From: Eubacterium sp.
GTDB taxonomy: Bacteria > Bacillota > Clostridia > Lachnospirales > Lachnospiraceae
Direction: 5' to 3'
DNA: 56,980 bases
Assembly (NCBI GenBank): GCA_017437905.1
Contig: JAFRWY010000103.1
Location: 1-56,980, forward strand
Below, piece by piece: positions 7,829 to 16,424 of this stretch. Each line of letters begins with the position of its first letter. Within the stretch, counting starts at the first letter, position 1. The position numbers and the translations under genes are program-made. Below the pieces are notes generated by a model. It did not search any database, was not told the DNA's origin, and worked only from the letters and a program-made list of their open reading frames with translations.

Positions 7829-8371
7829 CAAATATATTATGAGGTTTCAAAATCCTATCACCGGATTGTATGACAGTTTTGTGACAACTGGTATGATATG
7901 CCTGTTATCGTATTATTATGAAGTCGATTAAAGACTGGCTCTCTTTTTTTGCCAGGAGTGAGACGAGTAAATCCGGGGGATTGGATGGCGGAGCCCCCAA
8001 CAAGCTGTCTGCCCGTCTGCCGATGGTTTCCGGCGGGCGGGTAGACGTTGCTTGTCAGGACTTCACAGGATTTGGCTTGAGTTGAAATGGGTATAAAATG
8101 GCTTGAGTTTGCATGCCGAATCACCGGACAGTCCCCGGAAATGATGCTGGTAAATTTCTACCCAGTGGGTAGAAAATAGGCAGCAGATCACGGGACCGGA
8201 AATATCTACCCAGTGGGTAGAAAATCGATTAGTGGTTTCGGGATTAAAATATTTGCGGCAGATGATCGGTGGAATAGTAGCACCGGTTGTCCGCCGCTTT
8301 TCATTTTTCAGGATCCGTTTTTGTACCTGACTTTTTATGGTGAGATGCTCATGCTTATGGTAGAATAGGTA
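7829..8371. other. Non-coding stretch with hairpins at the edge of the toxin cassette
   Basis: I find no convincing gene here. An 11-base-pair hairpin with two G-T pairs is formed by 8012-8022 and 8031-8041 (CCCGTCTGCCG against CGGCGGGCGGG). A smaller inverted repeat CTGGC/GCCAG flanks a T-rich loop near 7940-7960. The twin palindromes at 8155-8225 are listed separately. The region may be leftover mobile DNA, but I could not recognise any transposase remnant. Confidence 0.4.
8155..8225. repeat. Two copies of a CTACCC-AGT-GGGTAG palindrome
   Basis: The palindrome TCTACCCAGTGGGTAGA occurs at 8157-8173 and again at 8205-8221, each followed by AAAT. The 31 bases between them are unrelated. Exact duplication of a 17-base palindrome about 48 bases apart suggests a paired protein-binding site or the ends of a small lost element. 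No gene is clearly placed to be controlled by it. Confidence 0.6.
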
Positions 8372-8515
8372 ATGGTCTGGAATGTAGTTGATACCCGATT
8401 CTTTGATTACACCAATGATGAGAATCCGGATACAGTGTTCTCTGAGAAAAAGCTACTCACTTTGGTGGAGCGAATCCGGGATGCATTTACCGGGCAGGCG
8501 GAGATTGGCAAATGA
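8372..8515 (+). CDS. Possible 47-residue ORF, likely a gene fragment
   Basis: An ATG at 8372 opens a frame to a TGA at 8513-8515. The peptide (DTRFFDYTNDENPDT in the middle, a helix SEKKLLTLVERIRDAF near the end) has protein-like composition but no visible ribosome site. It may be the C-terminal remnant of a lost gene. I do not recognise it. Confidence 0.25.
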   Translation: MVWNVVDTRFFDYTNDENPDTVFSEKKLLTLVERIRDAFTGQAEIGK

Positions 8516-8574
8516 TTGAAGGAGAATGCAGATATGTATAAAGCAGTGTAGTTTTGATAGAAGGGCGGTTCTTT

Positions 8575-8889
8575 ATGAATAATGAAATAGTGTTATTTAC
8601 GGATGGCGATATTAATCTAGAAGTGCAAGTAAGTCCTGATCAGGAAACTGTATGGCTTACGCAGAAACAAATGGAGGAGTTGTTTGATGTAAAGCATGCA
8701 ACAATTAGTGAACATATAACAAATATTCTTGAATCAGGTGAGCTTTCGGAGACTTCTGTCGGTTTTTCCGACAAAAGTTCAGGTGGTCGAAAACCAAAGA
8801 TTTATAATCTGGATATGATACTTTCAGTTGGATATAGAGTTAATTCTAAAAGAGGTATAGCATTTAGAAGATCTTCAAAAAGCATATGA
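8575..8889 (+). pseudogene. Truncated RhuM-family gene
   Basis: The first about 95 residues match the N-terminus of RhuM-like proteins: EIVLFTDGDINLEVQVSPD, TVWLTQKQMEELFDV, the ISEHITNILESGEL helix-turn-helix-like region, YNLDMILSVGYRVNSKRG and IAFRR. Complete relatives usually exceed 300 residues; here the frame ends ten residues after IAFRR and a methyltransferase gene follows at once, so the rest is deleted. The ATG at 8575 is preferred to an upstream one because AAGGGCGG lies before it and RhuM proteins begin at this point. Confidence 0.7.
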
Positions 8890-8904
8890 GATGGGGAAAG
8901 AACT

Positions 8905-9660
8905 ATGGACATCAAAGAAAGCATAAATGACACCCGACAAGGATTTGAAGAAAGCTTCGCCGCGGGAGATTTTTATAACAGACAGACCCAGGATTCTGAA
9001 CATTTGGGAAGAATACTTGGATTTGTGAAGATCAGTGATGGAATGAGGATCCTCGATCTTGGAACAGGGAGCGGGTATCTGTCATTTCCAATTGCGAAGA
9101 ATAATCCCGGCTGTGATGTGATCGGGCTGGATATCGTGAATGCTGCACTCGAAGCAAACCGGGCAAGAGCAAAGGAAGAAGGAATAAAGAATCTATCTTT
9201 TGTAAACTATGACGGGATTGATTTTCCCTTTGAAGTGGATTCGTTTGATCTGGTTGTGACAAGATATGCGTTGCATCATTTCCCGGATATAGAGCATAGC
9301 ATTGGAGAAGTGAGCAGGGTTCTTAAGAAAGGGGATTTGTTCTTCATTTCTGATCCGTGTCCCAATGAATGTGATACAGAAAGATTCGTTGACGACTATA
9401 TGCGACTTAAAAAGGATGGCCATATCAAGTTTTATACCCAAAAAGAATGGGTAGATATATGTGGTAAATATGGAATGCATATGGCGGACAGCTTCGAAAG
9501 TACGATACGCTTCCCGAAGAAAAAGGATACTGCAATTGGATATGAGGAAGTGCTGCGAAAGCATGACAAAGCAATCATTGCCAGTTACGATTTTGTTGAG
9601 ACAGAAACAGAATTATATGTCACGGAACGCGTTAATAACATCTTGTTCGTAAAGCAATAA
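8905..9660 (+). CDS. Class I SAM-dependent methyltransferase
   Basis: This 251-residue cytoplasmic enzyme has a UbiE/Methyltransf_11-type fold: motif I ILDLGTGSGYLSF near residue 48, an acidic ribose-binding residue in VIGLDIVN near 72, FDLVVTRYALHHF near 113 and RVLKKGDLFFISDP near 140. It looks complete. The substrate cannot be deduced. It sits between a broken RhuM gene and a small cysteine-containing gene in mosaic accessory DNA. A GGGGAAAG ribosome site precedes the ATG. Confidence 0.8.
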   Translation: MDIKESINDTRQGFEESFAAGDFYNRQTQDSEHLGRILGFVKISDGMRILDLGTGSGYLSFPIAKNNPGCDVIGLDIVNAALEANRARAKEEGIKNLSFVNYDGIDFPFEVDSFDLVVTRYALHHFPDIEHSIGEVSRVLKKGDLFFISDPCPNECDTERFVDDYMRLKKDGHIKFYTQKEWVDICGKYGMHMADSFESTIRFPKKKDTAIGYEEVLRKHDKAIIASYDFVETETELYVTERVNNILFVKQ

Positions 9661-9672
9661 TGGGGGGATTGG

Positions 9673-9900
9673 ATGAGAGAACTAAAAGAGCTTCAAGGTG
9701 CTAATATGGATATTGATTTGGTTAGTGAAAATATCGATTGGAATCAAGTCAGCTGCCCGTGGAATGAGGCTGAAAATACTAAAGAACATAAATGCGCGAT
9801 AAAAAATACATCTATTTGTAAATTCTTTTGTGGAATCAAGTATCTGGACAGTGTTCTATGCAGTTATCCATTTGAAAGTAAAGATGTTATAGATCGTTGA
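9673..9900 (+). CDS. Small conserved-looking Cys-containing protein
   Basis: This 75-residue product contains a cluster CPWNEAENTKEHKC, CKFFCG and a final Cys, with hydrophobic residues around GIKYLDSVLCSYP. The five Cys residues could bind a metal, but that is a guess. It begins 12 bases after the methyltransferase gene and may be co-transcribed with it. The ATG at 9673 has GGGGGG upstream; an alternative start at 9706 would give a protein starting MDIDLVSENIDW. Function unknown. Confidence 0.5.
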   Translation: MRELKELQGANMDIDLVSENIDWNQVSCPWNEAENTKEHKCAIKNTSICKFFCGIKYLDSVLCSYPFESKDVIDR

Positions 9901-9911
9901 TATGAAAATGT

Positions 9912-10184
9912 ATGCACTTGTCTGGGGATGGTGAACCGGTATCTCTTATGTCAAAGAATCATATACCGATGCTGCTTATTCAGAGCAAACATGACGGACT
10001 GATCGAGTATGGCTGTGCGGAGGATTTTGCAAAAAGAGCAGAAGCACTGGGAAATTTCTGTGAGTTGTACGAGGTGAAGGATAAGAAGAATACGCATTCG
10101 TGGTATACAGCAGGAATGTTTTTGGAAACAAGGAAAGAGAACATGGGATTGGATAAGTTCTTCACATGGATTGAGGAGAAGTAA
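9912..10184 (+). pseudogene. C-terminal fragment of an alpha/beta hydrolase
   Basis: The 90-residue frame carries the last third of an alpha/beta hydrolase: strand HIPMLLIQSKHDGLIEYG with the acidic residue of the triad, then the catalytic-His region KKNTHSWYTAG. The nucleophile elbow (GxSxG) and the lid are absent upstream, so it cannot be an active hydrolase. It is one of several gene remnants between 8 and 15 kb. Confidence 0.65.
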
Positions 10185-10228
10185 CAGTGGGATCATTATT
10201 ATAACATTGTTAAAGGGGATACAGAAAC

Positions 10229-10672
10229 TTGATAAGAAAAGCAGAACCAAAGGATTTATCCAGGATTGCCGAGATCCTGGTGTTTACAAAAAGAATGAAG
10301 TACAGAGCAATCTTTCATAATGATGAATACTCTTTTAACGAGTTGCAGGTAGTTAAGGTTGCCGATGAATTCAAGGATCCGGAGCTCCTCGATAAAGTAT
10401 GGGTATACGATGATGGCATTATTAAGGGAATGCTCCATCTGGATGGAAAGGAGATCTCAGAATTATATGTTGATTACTTCTTTTGGAAAGAGGGCATCGG
10501 ATCTAAGCTGGTAGAATTTGCAAAAGAAAAGTTTGATGCTAAGTTCGTATGGACCCTGGAGAAGAACGAAGACGCCATTCGTTTTCACGAGGCACATGGT
10601 TTTAAGCTTAACGGGAAAAGACAATTAGAAGATGGTACACCTGAATATATCGTGATGTTGGATCGGGATTGA
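10229..10672 (+). CDS. GNAT-family N-acetyltransferase
   Basis: This complete 147-residue protein has the GNAT fold: an N-terminal strand-helix (IRKAEPKDLSRIAEIL), the acetyl-CoA loop in WKEGIGSKLVEFAKE near residues 90-104, and the C-terminal NEDAIRFHEAHGF region typical of small acetyltransferases. The acceptor substrate is unknown. The start is a TTG with AAAGGGG about ten bases before it. It stands alone between two gene fragments. Confidence 0.8.
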   Translation: MIRKAEPKDLSRIAEILVFTKRMKYRAIFHNDEYSFNELQVVKVADEFKDPELLDKVWVYDDGIIKGMLHLDGKEISELYVDYFFWKEGIGSKLVEFAKEKFDAKFVWTLEKNEDAIRFHEAHGFKLNGKRQLEDGTPEYIVMLDRD

Positions 10673-10724
10673 AATTATGAAAATGAGTGGAACATTATAC
10701 TCCAGTTTATACGAGGTTAAATAG

Positions 10725-10946
10725 ATGAGAAATATTAAAGATTTACCGGCGTGGGAAAGACTGTTTAAGAAAATTGTTTGGACGCAACTGGGTGATATAA
10801 AAGATAAGGATATTTTGGACTTCGGAAGTGGTGAGGGTATTACATCTGATCATTTTGCGGAGTATAAACGTGTGATTGCGGTTGAGCCATGGGAAGAAAT
10901 GCTTAAGGATGCATGCTGGAAATATGTTACGATAGTCACGCGGTGA
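10725..10946 (+). pseudogene. N-terminal fragment of a SAM-dependent methyltransferase
   Basis: The frame starts MRNIKDLPAWERLFKKIVW and contains the SAM-binding motif ILDFGSGEGITSDHF followed by VIAVEPWEEML, then ends within 15 residues where the rest of the catalytic domain should be. The usual length is over 200 residues, so about two thirds are missing. The next operon begins 31 bases downstream. Confidence 0.65.
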
Positions 10947-10977
10947 GATGATAAACAAACTGGCGGGGAAGGAAAAT

Positions 10978-12264
10978 ATGCGAAAAAGAATTGTGATCGT
11001 GGAATGCTATTCCTCAGCAGTCAACTATATCCATGATATCCGTGAGCGTGGATTTGAACCGGTGTTGCTGGAAAACTATCAGCCGGAGGAAGAGCGGGAG
11101 AAGGTCAGAGAAATGAATGACTTGGCCTATGCTTTTAATGGTGATCTGCGTCCTATGGTGATCATGGCAAAAGAAAGCTATGAAGAGACTCTGGAGATGG
11201 TTCGGAGACTGATGCCGGTTCTGATCCTGCCGGGTTCTGATCCCGGTACGGCGCTTGCCTTACGGTTATCCTTCGATCTGAAACTTAAGAACAATCCTCC
11301 CGGGATCTTTTGGAATATTAGAGATAAACGTGTCATGCAGGAAACACTGAAGTCAGCGGGCTTACGTTTCATCAGAAGCTATACAATATGTTCGGAGGAA
11401 GATGCACTCCGGCGGTACAGGGCAGAAGAGGGAAGAAGGGTTGTGATCAAGCCATCTCAGGCTGCGGGTTCTGCCGGCGTATATATCTGCGGATCAGAAA
11501 GAGAAGCCTGTGAAGCTTACAGGGTGAATTCGGCTTTTGTCCGAAAGAGAGACAGAAAAGGAGAGAAGGTCATCCTTCAGGAATATATCAGCGGGGATGA
11601 GTATGCGGTAGACACGATTTCCTGTAAGGGCAGGCATGTGGCTCTCTTTGGCATGAAATACATAAAAAGAAGATGTAACGGATTCGGAAAGATATATGAT
11701 ACGGATCTGTATTTTTCTCCGGATGATCCTTCGATGGATGAACTGTTGGAGTATTGCTTTCAGGTATTAACCTGCCTGGGGATTCAGTATGGGTCGGTTC
11801 ACAGTGAGATTATGATCGATGACAGCGGACCGGTGCTGATAGAGGTAAATCCGCGGCCGGCAGGCGCATTTCAACGGTATTCCTTTCAGGATAAGGTCAT
11901 GGTGAATCATGAGACAGCAGTGGCATTGGATTCTTATCTCATGGATCCGGAAAGCTTCTTCGGGAAGTATCCGGTTCGTATGCATCTGAAACAGCCGGCG
12001 GCCGTGAGGCAGATCTGTATTCCTGAGGAGATATTTGTGAAAAGAGTGAAGCTAAAGGAGCGTTTGTCCCGGCTCAGAAGCTTTGATTATGTGATTGAAC
12101 ATGGTGAAAACTGCATCTATCCGAGGACTACGGATCTGGATACAAATGGAGGGATGATCTATCTTACCGCAGATGATCCGGAGATCATAGACGAGGATCT
12201 GGGAGTGATCCGCCGGCTGGAGAAGGAGGGCCTGCATGAACTATATGATTGGTATAGAACGTGA
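10978..12264 (+). CDS. ATP-grasp ligase
   Basis: This 428-residue enzyme belongs to the ATP-grasp group (BacD/carbamoyl-phosphate-synthase-like): an N-terminal Rossmann-like domain (IVIVECYSSAVNYIHDI), the phosphate loop KPSQAAGSAGVY, the ATP-binding strand VILQEYISGDEYAVDTI, and metal-binding HSEIMIDD and VLIEVNPRPAG. Such enzymes join a carboxylate to an amine using ATP, typically forming dipeptides. The ATG at 10978 is chosen because GGGGAAGG precedes it; an in-frame ATG at 10948 lacks a ribosome site. It overlaps the next gene, a glutamate-cysteine-ligase-like enzyme, by 29 bases, so the two are translated together. The product is unknown. Confidence 0.82.
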   Translation: MRKRIVIVECYSSAVNYIHDIRERGFEPVLLENYQPEEEREKVREMNDLAYAFNGDLRPMVIMAKESYEETLEMVRRLMPVLILPGSDPGTALALRLSFDLKLKNNPPGIFWNIRDKRVMQETLKSAGLRFIRSYTICSEEDALRRYRAEEGRRVVIKPSQAAGSAGVYICGSEREACEAYRVNSAFVRKRDRKGEKVILQEYISGDEYAVDTISCKGRHVALFGMKYIKRRCNGFGKIYDTDLYFSPDDPSMDELLEYCFQVLTCLGIQYGSVHSEIMIDDSGPVLIEVNPRPAGAFQRYSFQDKVMVNHETAVALDSYLMDPESFFGKYPVRMHLKQPAAVRQICIPEEIFVKRVKLKERLSRLRSFDYVIEHGENCIYPRTTDLDTNGGMIYLTADDPEIIDEDLGVIRRLEKEGLHELYDWYRT

Positions 12265-13330
12265 GGGAATCCGCATTTTCCCGGACGGAAGGATGGCGGA
12301 TACACCACATCCCCCGGAGTTTGGAGACAAGCTGATGAATCCGCTGATCGGTACGGATTTCGGTGAAGCAATGCTTGAACTGCGTACCCGACCCTGCCCG
12401 GATCCCGAGAGCTGTTACCGGGAACTCCTGGAGGTTACAAAAGAAGCGGAGAGAGTTCTGAAGCTTCATGGGGAGCTTCTCTGGCCGTACAGTATTCCCT
12501 TTTTAACACCGGGTGAAAATGAATTTCCTTATAACCGTTATCCCGGAAGGGAGGATATGGAAGATCACGAACGGGTGATCACGAAAATCTACGGGATTAA
12601 AAGGAATTGCATATCCGGGATTCATGTGAATTTTTCTATCGGAAGGGATGCGCTGAGGCGGATGCGACAGCATTACCCGGAGGTTCCCGAGGACCGGGAT
12701 GAGGCATATTTAAGATGTGCGAGACAGATCCTTGCACATGAAGAGGGGATACGCTATTTTTATGATGCATCTCCTACGGACTTTGACGGGAAAATGCTGG
12801 AGGACGATTCCTTACGGAACAGCGAAAAAGGATTTCGACATAAAAGAGCAAAACTGCTCGACTTCAGCAGCAAGGCTGTCTATCTGGAATCCTTAAAGAA
12901 AACCAAATCCTACGAGAGACTCGCAGCAATCCGTCTGAAAAGCAAGGATAAAGAGAATTTCGACGAAGGAATCGCCGATCACGGGATTGAAAGGCTGGAG
13001 TTCCGGCTTTGCGATATTGATCCGTTTGATCCATGCGGAATATCCGAGAGAGAGATGAAACTGGTGCTCGTAATATTGTTTACATGTATGGCAGCAGAAG
13101 AGATACCAAATGCTCCGAAGGATCTGTTATCAAAGTGTGAGGATGTAGATCGGAAACTGAAACTTGGGTTCGGAAAAGAGATTCTCTTCTATCAGAAACA
13201 GGTAGAATGTGGGATCAGGAAATGTGACAGGGTACGGAAACTGATCCGTGAAGAAGGAGTCCCCGGCATAATTAAAATAGCGTTAAAGTATCGGGATTTA
13301 GCGATAGAGAAGAAGGAATATGCAAATTGA
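12236..13330 (+). CDS. Glutamate-cysteine-ligase-like enzyme (GshA/GshF N-terminal type)
   Basis: This 364-residue protein begins with the glutamate-cysteine ligase signature IGIEREGIRIFPDG, followed by TDFGEAMLELRT, GELLWPYSIPF and GIHVNFSIG, which line the ATP and glutamate sites in GshA and GshF. Those enzymes form gamma-glutamyl-cysteine. At 364 residues it is shorter than typical GshA (about 500), so the amino-acid acceptor may differ. GAAGGAGGG lies just before the ATG. It overlaps the ATP-grasp gene upstream and the MFS gene downstream (TTGA overlap), which suggests a pathway of two successive peptide-bond steps and export. Confidence 0.78.
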   Translation: MNYMIGIEREGIRIFPDGRMADTPHPPEFGDKLMNPLIGTDFGEAMLELRTRPCPDPESCYRELLEVTKEAERVLKLHGELLWPYSIPFLTPGENEFPYNRYPGREDMEDHERVITKIYGIKRNCISGIHVNFSIGRDALRRMRQHYPEVPEDRDEAYLRCARQILAHEEGIRYFYDASPTDFDGKMLEDDSLRNSEKGFRHKRAKLLDFSSKAVYLESLKKTKSYERLAAIRLKSKDKENFDEGIADHGIERLEFRLCDIDPFDPCGISEREMKLVLVILFTCMAAEEIPNAPKDLLSKCEDVDRKLKLGFGKEILFYQKQVECGIRKCDRVRKLIREEGVPGIIKIALKYRDLAIEKKEYAN

Positions 13331-14883
13331 CTGAAAAGAAGAAGATAAAATTAGCATTGAGGCTCTATCCTTTTTATGAGGCTGTAAGCGGAGACCTTTT
13401 GTTCTTCAGTGTGATACAGACCCTTTTTTTTTCCCGGGTGAAGGGCTTTTCGGCTGCGGATATTGCGTTACTTATTCTGATCACGGATGTGGTGGATCTG
13501 GCGATAGAATATCCGTCATACGGGGTGATAAGAAAGCTGGGGAACAGCCGTGCCACAGTAATCGGAGGGATTCTGCCTCTGATCGGAATCCTGTTCATTA
13601 CATTTGGGCAGACACTTCCTTTGGTCATTGTGGGGAATATCTTTTTTGTGAGCGCCGGCAATTTCCAATCCATGGCAGGAGCGGGTGCCAGAAATAATCT
13701 TGTATTGCTGAAAGAAAAGGAAGACTATGCGAAATTGTTTTCCAAGGGAAATACCATCTATTCCGCGGTATCTATGGCGGCTGCGGTTCTGATCCCGATC
13801 GTTTTTTCCATAAATCGGTATTTGCCGTCTGTAATGTGTATCTTTACCTGCGGAGTGATCGCAGTATGTTCATTCTTCATCGCGGATTACAGTGAAGGAG
13901 GCGGAGGGATTCCTGCTTCGGAATATGGAAAAGGCAGACAGAAAAAATCCTTGGCCGGGATCGGAAAAGGCCGTTGGCTGCTGCTCATCGTCTTTTGTTT
14001 GTATTTCAGTGCAGGGGCAGTTTTTACCAGTAATACGGAAGTATTTCTCGGGAATCGGCTGGGAGAACACTTTTCGGAACAGGAGACGATCTATATCTAT
14101 GGCATGATCATTTGGCTGGCCCGTATGCTGAGGCTGGGATCCAATATCCTGCTTCCCCGGGTTCTGAAATGGATGAAAGAACGAATCATCATCCTTGCAG
14201 CATTGACCTTGATGATCGCATTTTTGACCATCGGTATCTGCGGCCTTCTTTTCGGTAATACGCTGGTGCCGGTGATTCTTGCGGGAATCGTCTATGTATT
14301 GGTGAAGGGACTGTTCTGGGATCCTCTTAGGACCTTTCTCCGTATGTCGGCGGTAGATACGAACAACAAAAAACTTCAGCAAAGCATGCTTGTTCTGCTA
14401 AATGCAGGTCAGTCACTTGTCAGTGTTCTTATGGAACTGGCGGTGGTAGGTATTTTGAAGGTAAGCCGATTGGAATATGTGTTTTCGGTTTTTTCTGTCA
14501 TCAGTGGAGCTGCAGTTTTTTTTTCAGTACTGCTGACACGGGAATTAAGAAAACAAAAAGAGCTCCTGTGCTACGATACGGTGCTCAGTGAAGGAGAGAT
14601 AGATGAGATCTCCACCCGCGTGTGCCAGACTTTCTCCGAAGCCGGGATGCCGCTGGGAGATATAGTCTCCTATAGGTTACTTACCGAAGAAAAACTCATC
14701 GAATGCATAAGAGAAGGAAAGGCCGGAGAGTCGCTTCAGATCCGGATTTATACCAAACTCGATGATTACCATATCGTTATAAAGATTGGTGAAGAGGAAA
14801 GAGATATTTTTGCACTTCCGGAAGATGAAGATCTGGTTTCACATCAGATCTTTCGAAACATTACGATGAGAATGAATACCTGA
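13327..14883 (+). CDS. MFS transporter with a C-terminal soluble extension
   Basis: This 518-residue protein has 10-12 predicted membrane helices over residues 15-415 and the MFS-like loop after helix 2 (YPSYGVIRKLGNSRA). The last about 100 residues, from ELRKQKELL on, are soluble and include LTEEKLIECI and YHIVIKIGEEERDI, which faintly recall the HATPase-like regulatory tails of some exporters. That resemblance is weak. The start is a TTG overlapping the TGA of the ligase gene. Export of the product of the two upstream ligases is the obvious hypothesis. Confidence 0.72.
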   Translation: MTEKKKIKLALRLYPFYEAVSGDLLFFSVIQTLFFSRVKGFSAADIALLILITDVVDLAIEYPSYGVIRKLGNSRATVIGGILPLIGILFITFGQTLPLVIVGNIFFVSAGNFQSMAGAGARNNLVLLKEKEDYAKLFSKGNTIYSAVSMAAAVLIPIVFSINRYLPSVMCIFTCGVIAVCSFFIADYSEGGGGIPASEYGKGRQKKSLAGIGKGRWLLLIVFCLYFSAGAVFTSNTEVFLGNRLGEHFSEQETIYIYGMIIWLARMLRLGSNILLPRVLKWMKERIIILAALTLMIAFLTIGICGLLFGNTLVPVILAGIVYVLVKGLFWDPLRTFLRMSAVDTNNKKLQQSMLVLLNAGQSLVSVLMELAVVGILKVSRLEYVFSVFSVISGAAVFFSVLLTRELRKQKELLCYDTVLSEGEIDEISTRVCQTFSEAGMPLGDIVSYRLLTEEKLIECIREGKAGESLQIRIYTKLDDYHIVIKIGEEERDIFALPEDEDLVSHQIFRNITMRMNT

Positions 14884-15067
14884 GCTCCGGCCCGGTTGGA
14901 TGCTGTTTCCGGGAGAAGGTTGCGGACACACGGGTTGTTAAGGGGAGTAAGTTGTTCTTGGAAGGAGTGGATCGAGAAATTCGGATTACGAACGAAAAAC
15001 TATTCGGAACAGGTAAAATGCGGAATAACAATTAAATAGAAAATCTACCGATGAGAGTAAGGAAACA

Positions 15068-15292
15068 ATGGTGACTAAAACTTTGGCAAGTGGTGCGGGG
15101 GAGCAGATGAAAGCACGGTATTCTTATGCTGAAATGGAAGATGTTTTATCTGACTGTGGTTTTGCAGTGGAGGAGCATCTTGAAGCCGAAGATATGACAG
15201 AGCGATGTTTTTCGGAGTATAACAGAAAAGTACCGGAGCATCCGATGGCTGCACCTGTTGGAGTAGATTATGTGTTTGCAGTTAGAAGATAG
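15068..15292 (+). pseudogene. C-terminal fragment of a leucine-carboxyl-methyltransferase-like gene
   Basis: The 74-residue frame resembles the end of LCM-type class I methyltransferases: MVTKTLASGAGEQMKARYSY, EMEDVLSDCGF, then VGVDYVFAVRR at the C-terminus. The SAM-binding half is missing, and the 184 bases upstream contain no frame that restores it. It is not the other half of the fragment at 10725, which belongs to a different methyltransferase group. Confidence 0.55.
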
Positions 15293-15385
15293 AATTTTGA
15301 AATTCACTTTACGTTTATTGAAGGGAAAGCATCATTTGACGAAGTATCGTTAAACGATTAAAAAACTCAACATTTTTGTCATGGC

Positions 15386-15415
15386 TTTACAAATAATCCA
15401 AAGGCATGATAGAAT
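15386..15415 (+). promoter_or_regulatory. Predicted promoter of the LysR gene
   Basis: TTTACA (15386-15391) and TAGAAT (15410-15415) are 18 bases apart, with TGA just before the -10 box (extended -10). A small palindrome ATCGT-TAA-ACGAT at 15346-15358 lies just upstream, where LysR-type autoregulatory sites are often found. Confidence 0.5.
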
Positions 15416-15475
15416 AATGCCTACTTTTGCATTGGGCGAAGAGCTCGCGCCATTTTTGGGAGTTTTGATCGGATT

Positions 15476-16402
15476 ATGAATATCAATCAGTTGAAATATG
15501 TTCTCGCGGTAGCTGATTCCTCCTCCATGAGGGAAGCTTCTACGAAGTTATATGTGTCGCAGCCGGCTCTATCCGCGAGTATACGGGAGCTGGAAGAGGA
15601 ACTGGGGATCCTGATCTTCGAACGGACGAACAAGGGGATCTCTCTTACGAACAGCGGCCGGGATTTCCTTACGTATGCCAAGAAAGCCGTGGGACAGTAT
15701 GAGATCCTGGAAGACAGATACCTGTCCGGGGACAGCCACAGAGAGCGCTTTTCGGTTTCCACGCAGCACTATAACTTCGCCATAAAAGCATTTACGGAAA
15801 TGGTCCGGAAGATGGATCCCAGAAAGTATGCTTTCTCCATTCACGAAACCAAAACAAAAGAGGTGCTGGATGATGTGGCGAGTCTGAAAAGCGAAGTAGG
15901 CATCGTATCCTTTTCCGGTTCCAATGAAGCGGTGATGAGGAAGCTTTTTCGCGACTATGGTCTGGAATTCACTCCTCTGATGAGGAGAGAAACCTACGTA
16001 TACGTCTGGAAGGATCACGAATTTGCCGGCAGAACGGAGATCTCTCTGGAGGAACTTGCGGATTATCCGTGCGTATCCTTCGATCAGACCAGCGACGGCA
16101 ACTTTTATCTGACGGAAGAGGCAATGGCAGACTATCATTTTGATAAGATCATCAAATCGGATGACAGAGCCACCTCCATGGAGCTGATCGCGGAGCTGGG
16201 CGGGTATTCCATCGGCTCGGGAATGCTGTCCGGGGATGATGTGATCCTTCAGGGACTTACATCCATCAAGCTGAAGGAAGAGGATCCCATCGAGATCGGA
16301 TATATTACAAGAAAAGGAAGTGTTCTTACGAAATACGGGGAAGTTTATATCGAGGAGCTTTTAAAATATCTTGTTCCCATGGACACGGAGGAGGAACAAT
16401 GA
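15476..16402 (+). CDS. LysR-family regulator, probable controller of the sulfur island
   Basis: This 308-residue protein has the canonical LysR N-terminal winged helix-turn-helix (MNINQLKYVLAVADSSSMREASTKL, then YVSQPALSASIRELEEELG) and a two-lobed effector domain from about residue 90. The effector domain recalls the CysB-like and sulfur-metabolism LysR regulators only in a general way. It is the first gene of the sulfur island and is followed by a perfect palindrome immediately upstream of the sulfonate-transporter promoter. The likely role is activation of that operon when preferred sulfur sources run out; the ligand is unknown. Confidence 0.82.
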   Translation: MNINQLKYVLAVADSSSMREASTKLYVSQPALSASIRELEEELGILIFERTNKGISLTNSGRDFLTYAKKAVGQYEILEDRYLSGDSHRERFSVSTQHYNFAIKAFTEMVRKMDPRKYAFSIHETKTKEVLDDVASLKSEVGIVSFSGSNEAVMRKLFRDYGLEFTPLMRRETYVYVWKDHEFAGRTEISLEELADYPCVSFDQTSDGNFYLTEEAMADYHFDKIIKSDDRATSMELIAELGGYSIGSGMLSGDDVILQGLTSIKLKEEDPIEIGYITRKGSVLTKYGEVYIEELLKYLVPMDTEEEQ

Positions 16403-16424
16403 AGGAAATACAGGTTTACAGATG

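Noticed and set aside
8155-8225. CRISPR array
   Set aside because: Only two copies of a short palindrome are present, with no regular spacers and no cas genes in the window.
10725-15292. The methyltransferase fragments at 10725 and 15068 as two halves of one gene split by an insertion
   Set aside because: The first has the start of one methyltransferase type and the second the end of a leucine-carboxyl-methyltransferase-like type; their sequences do not join.
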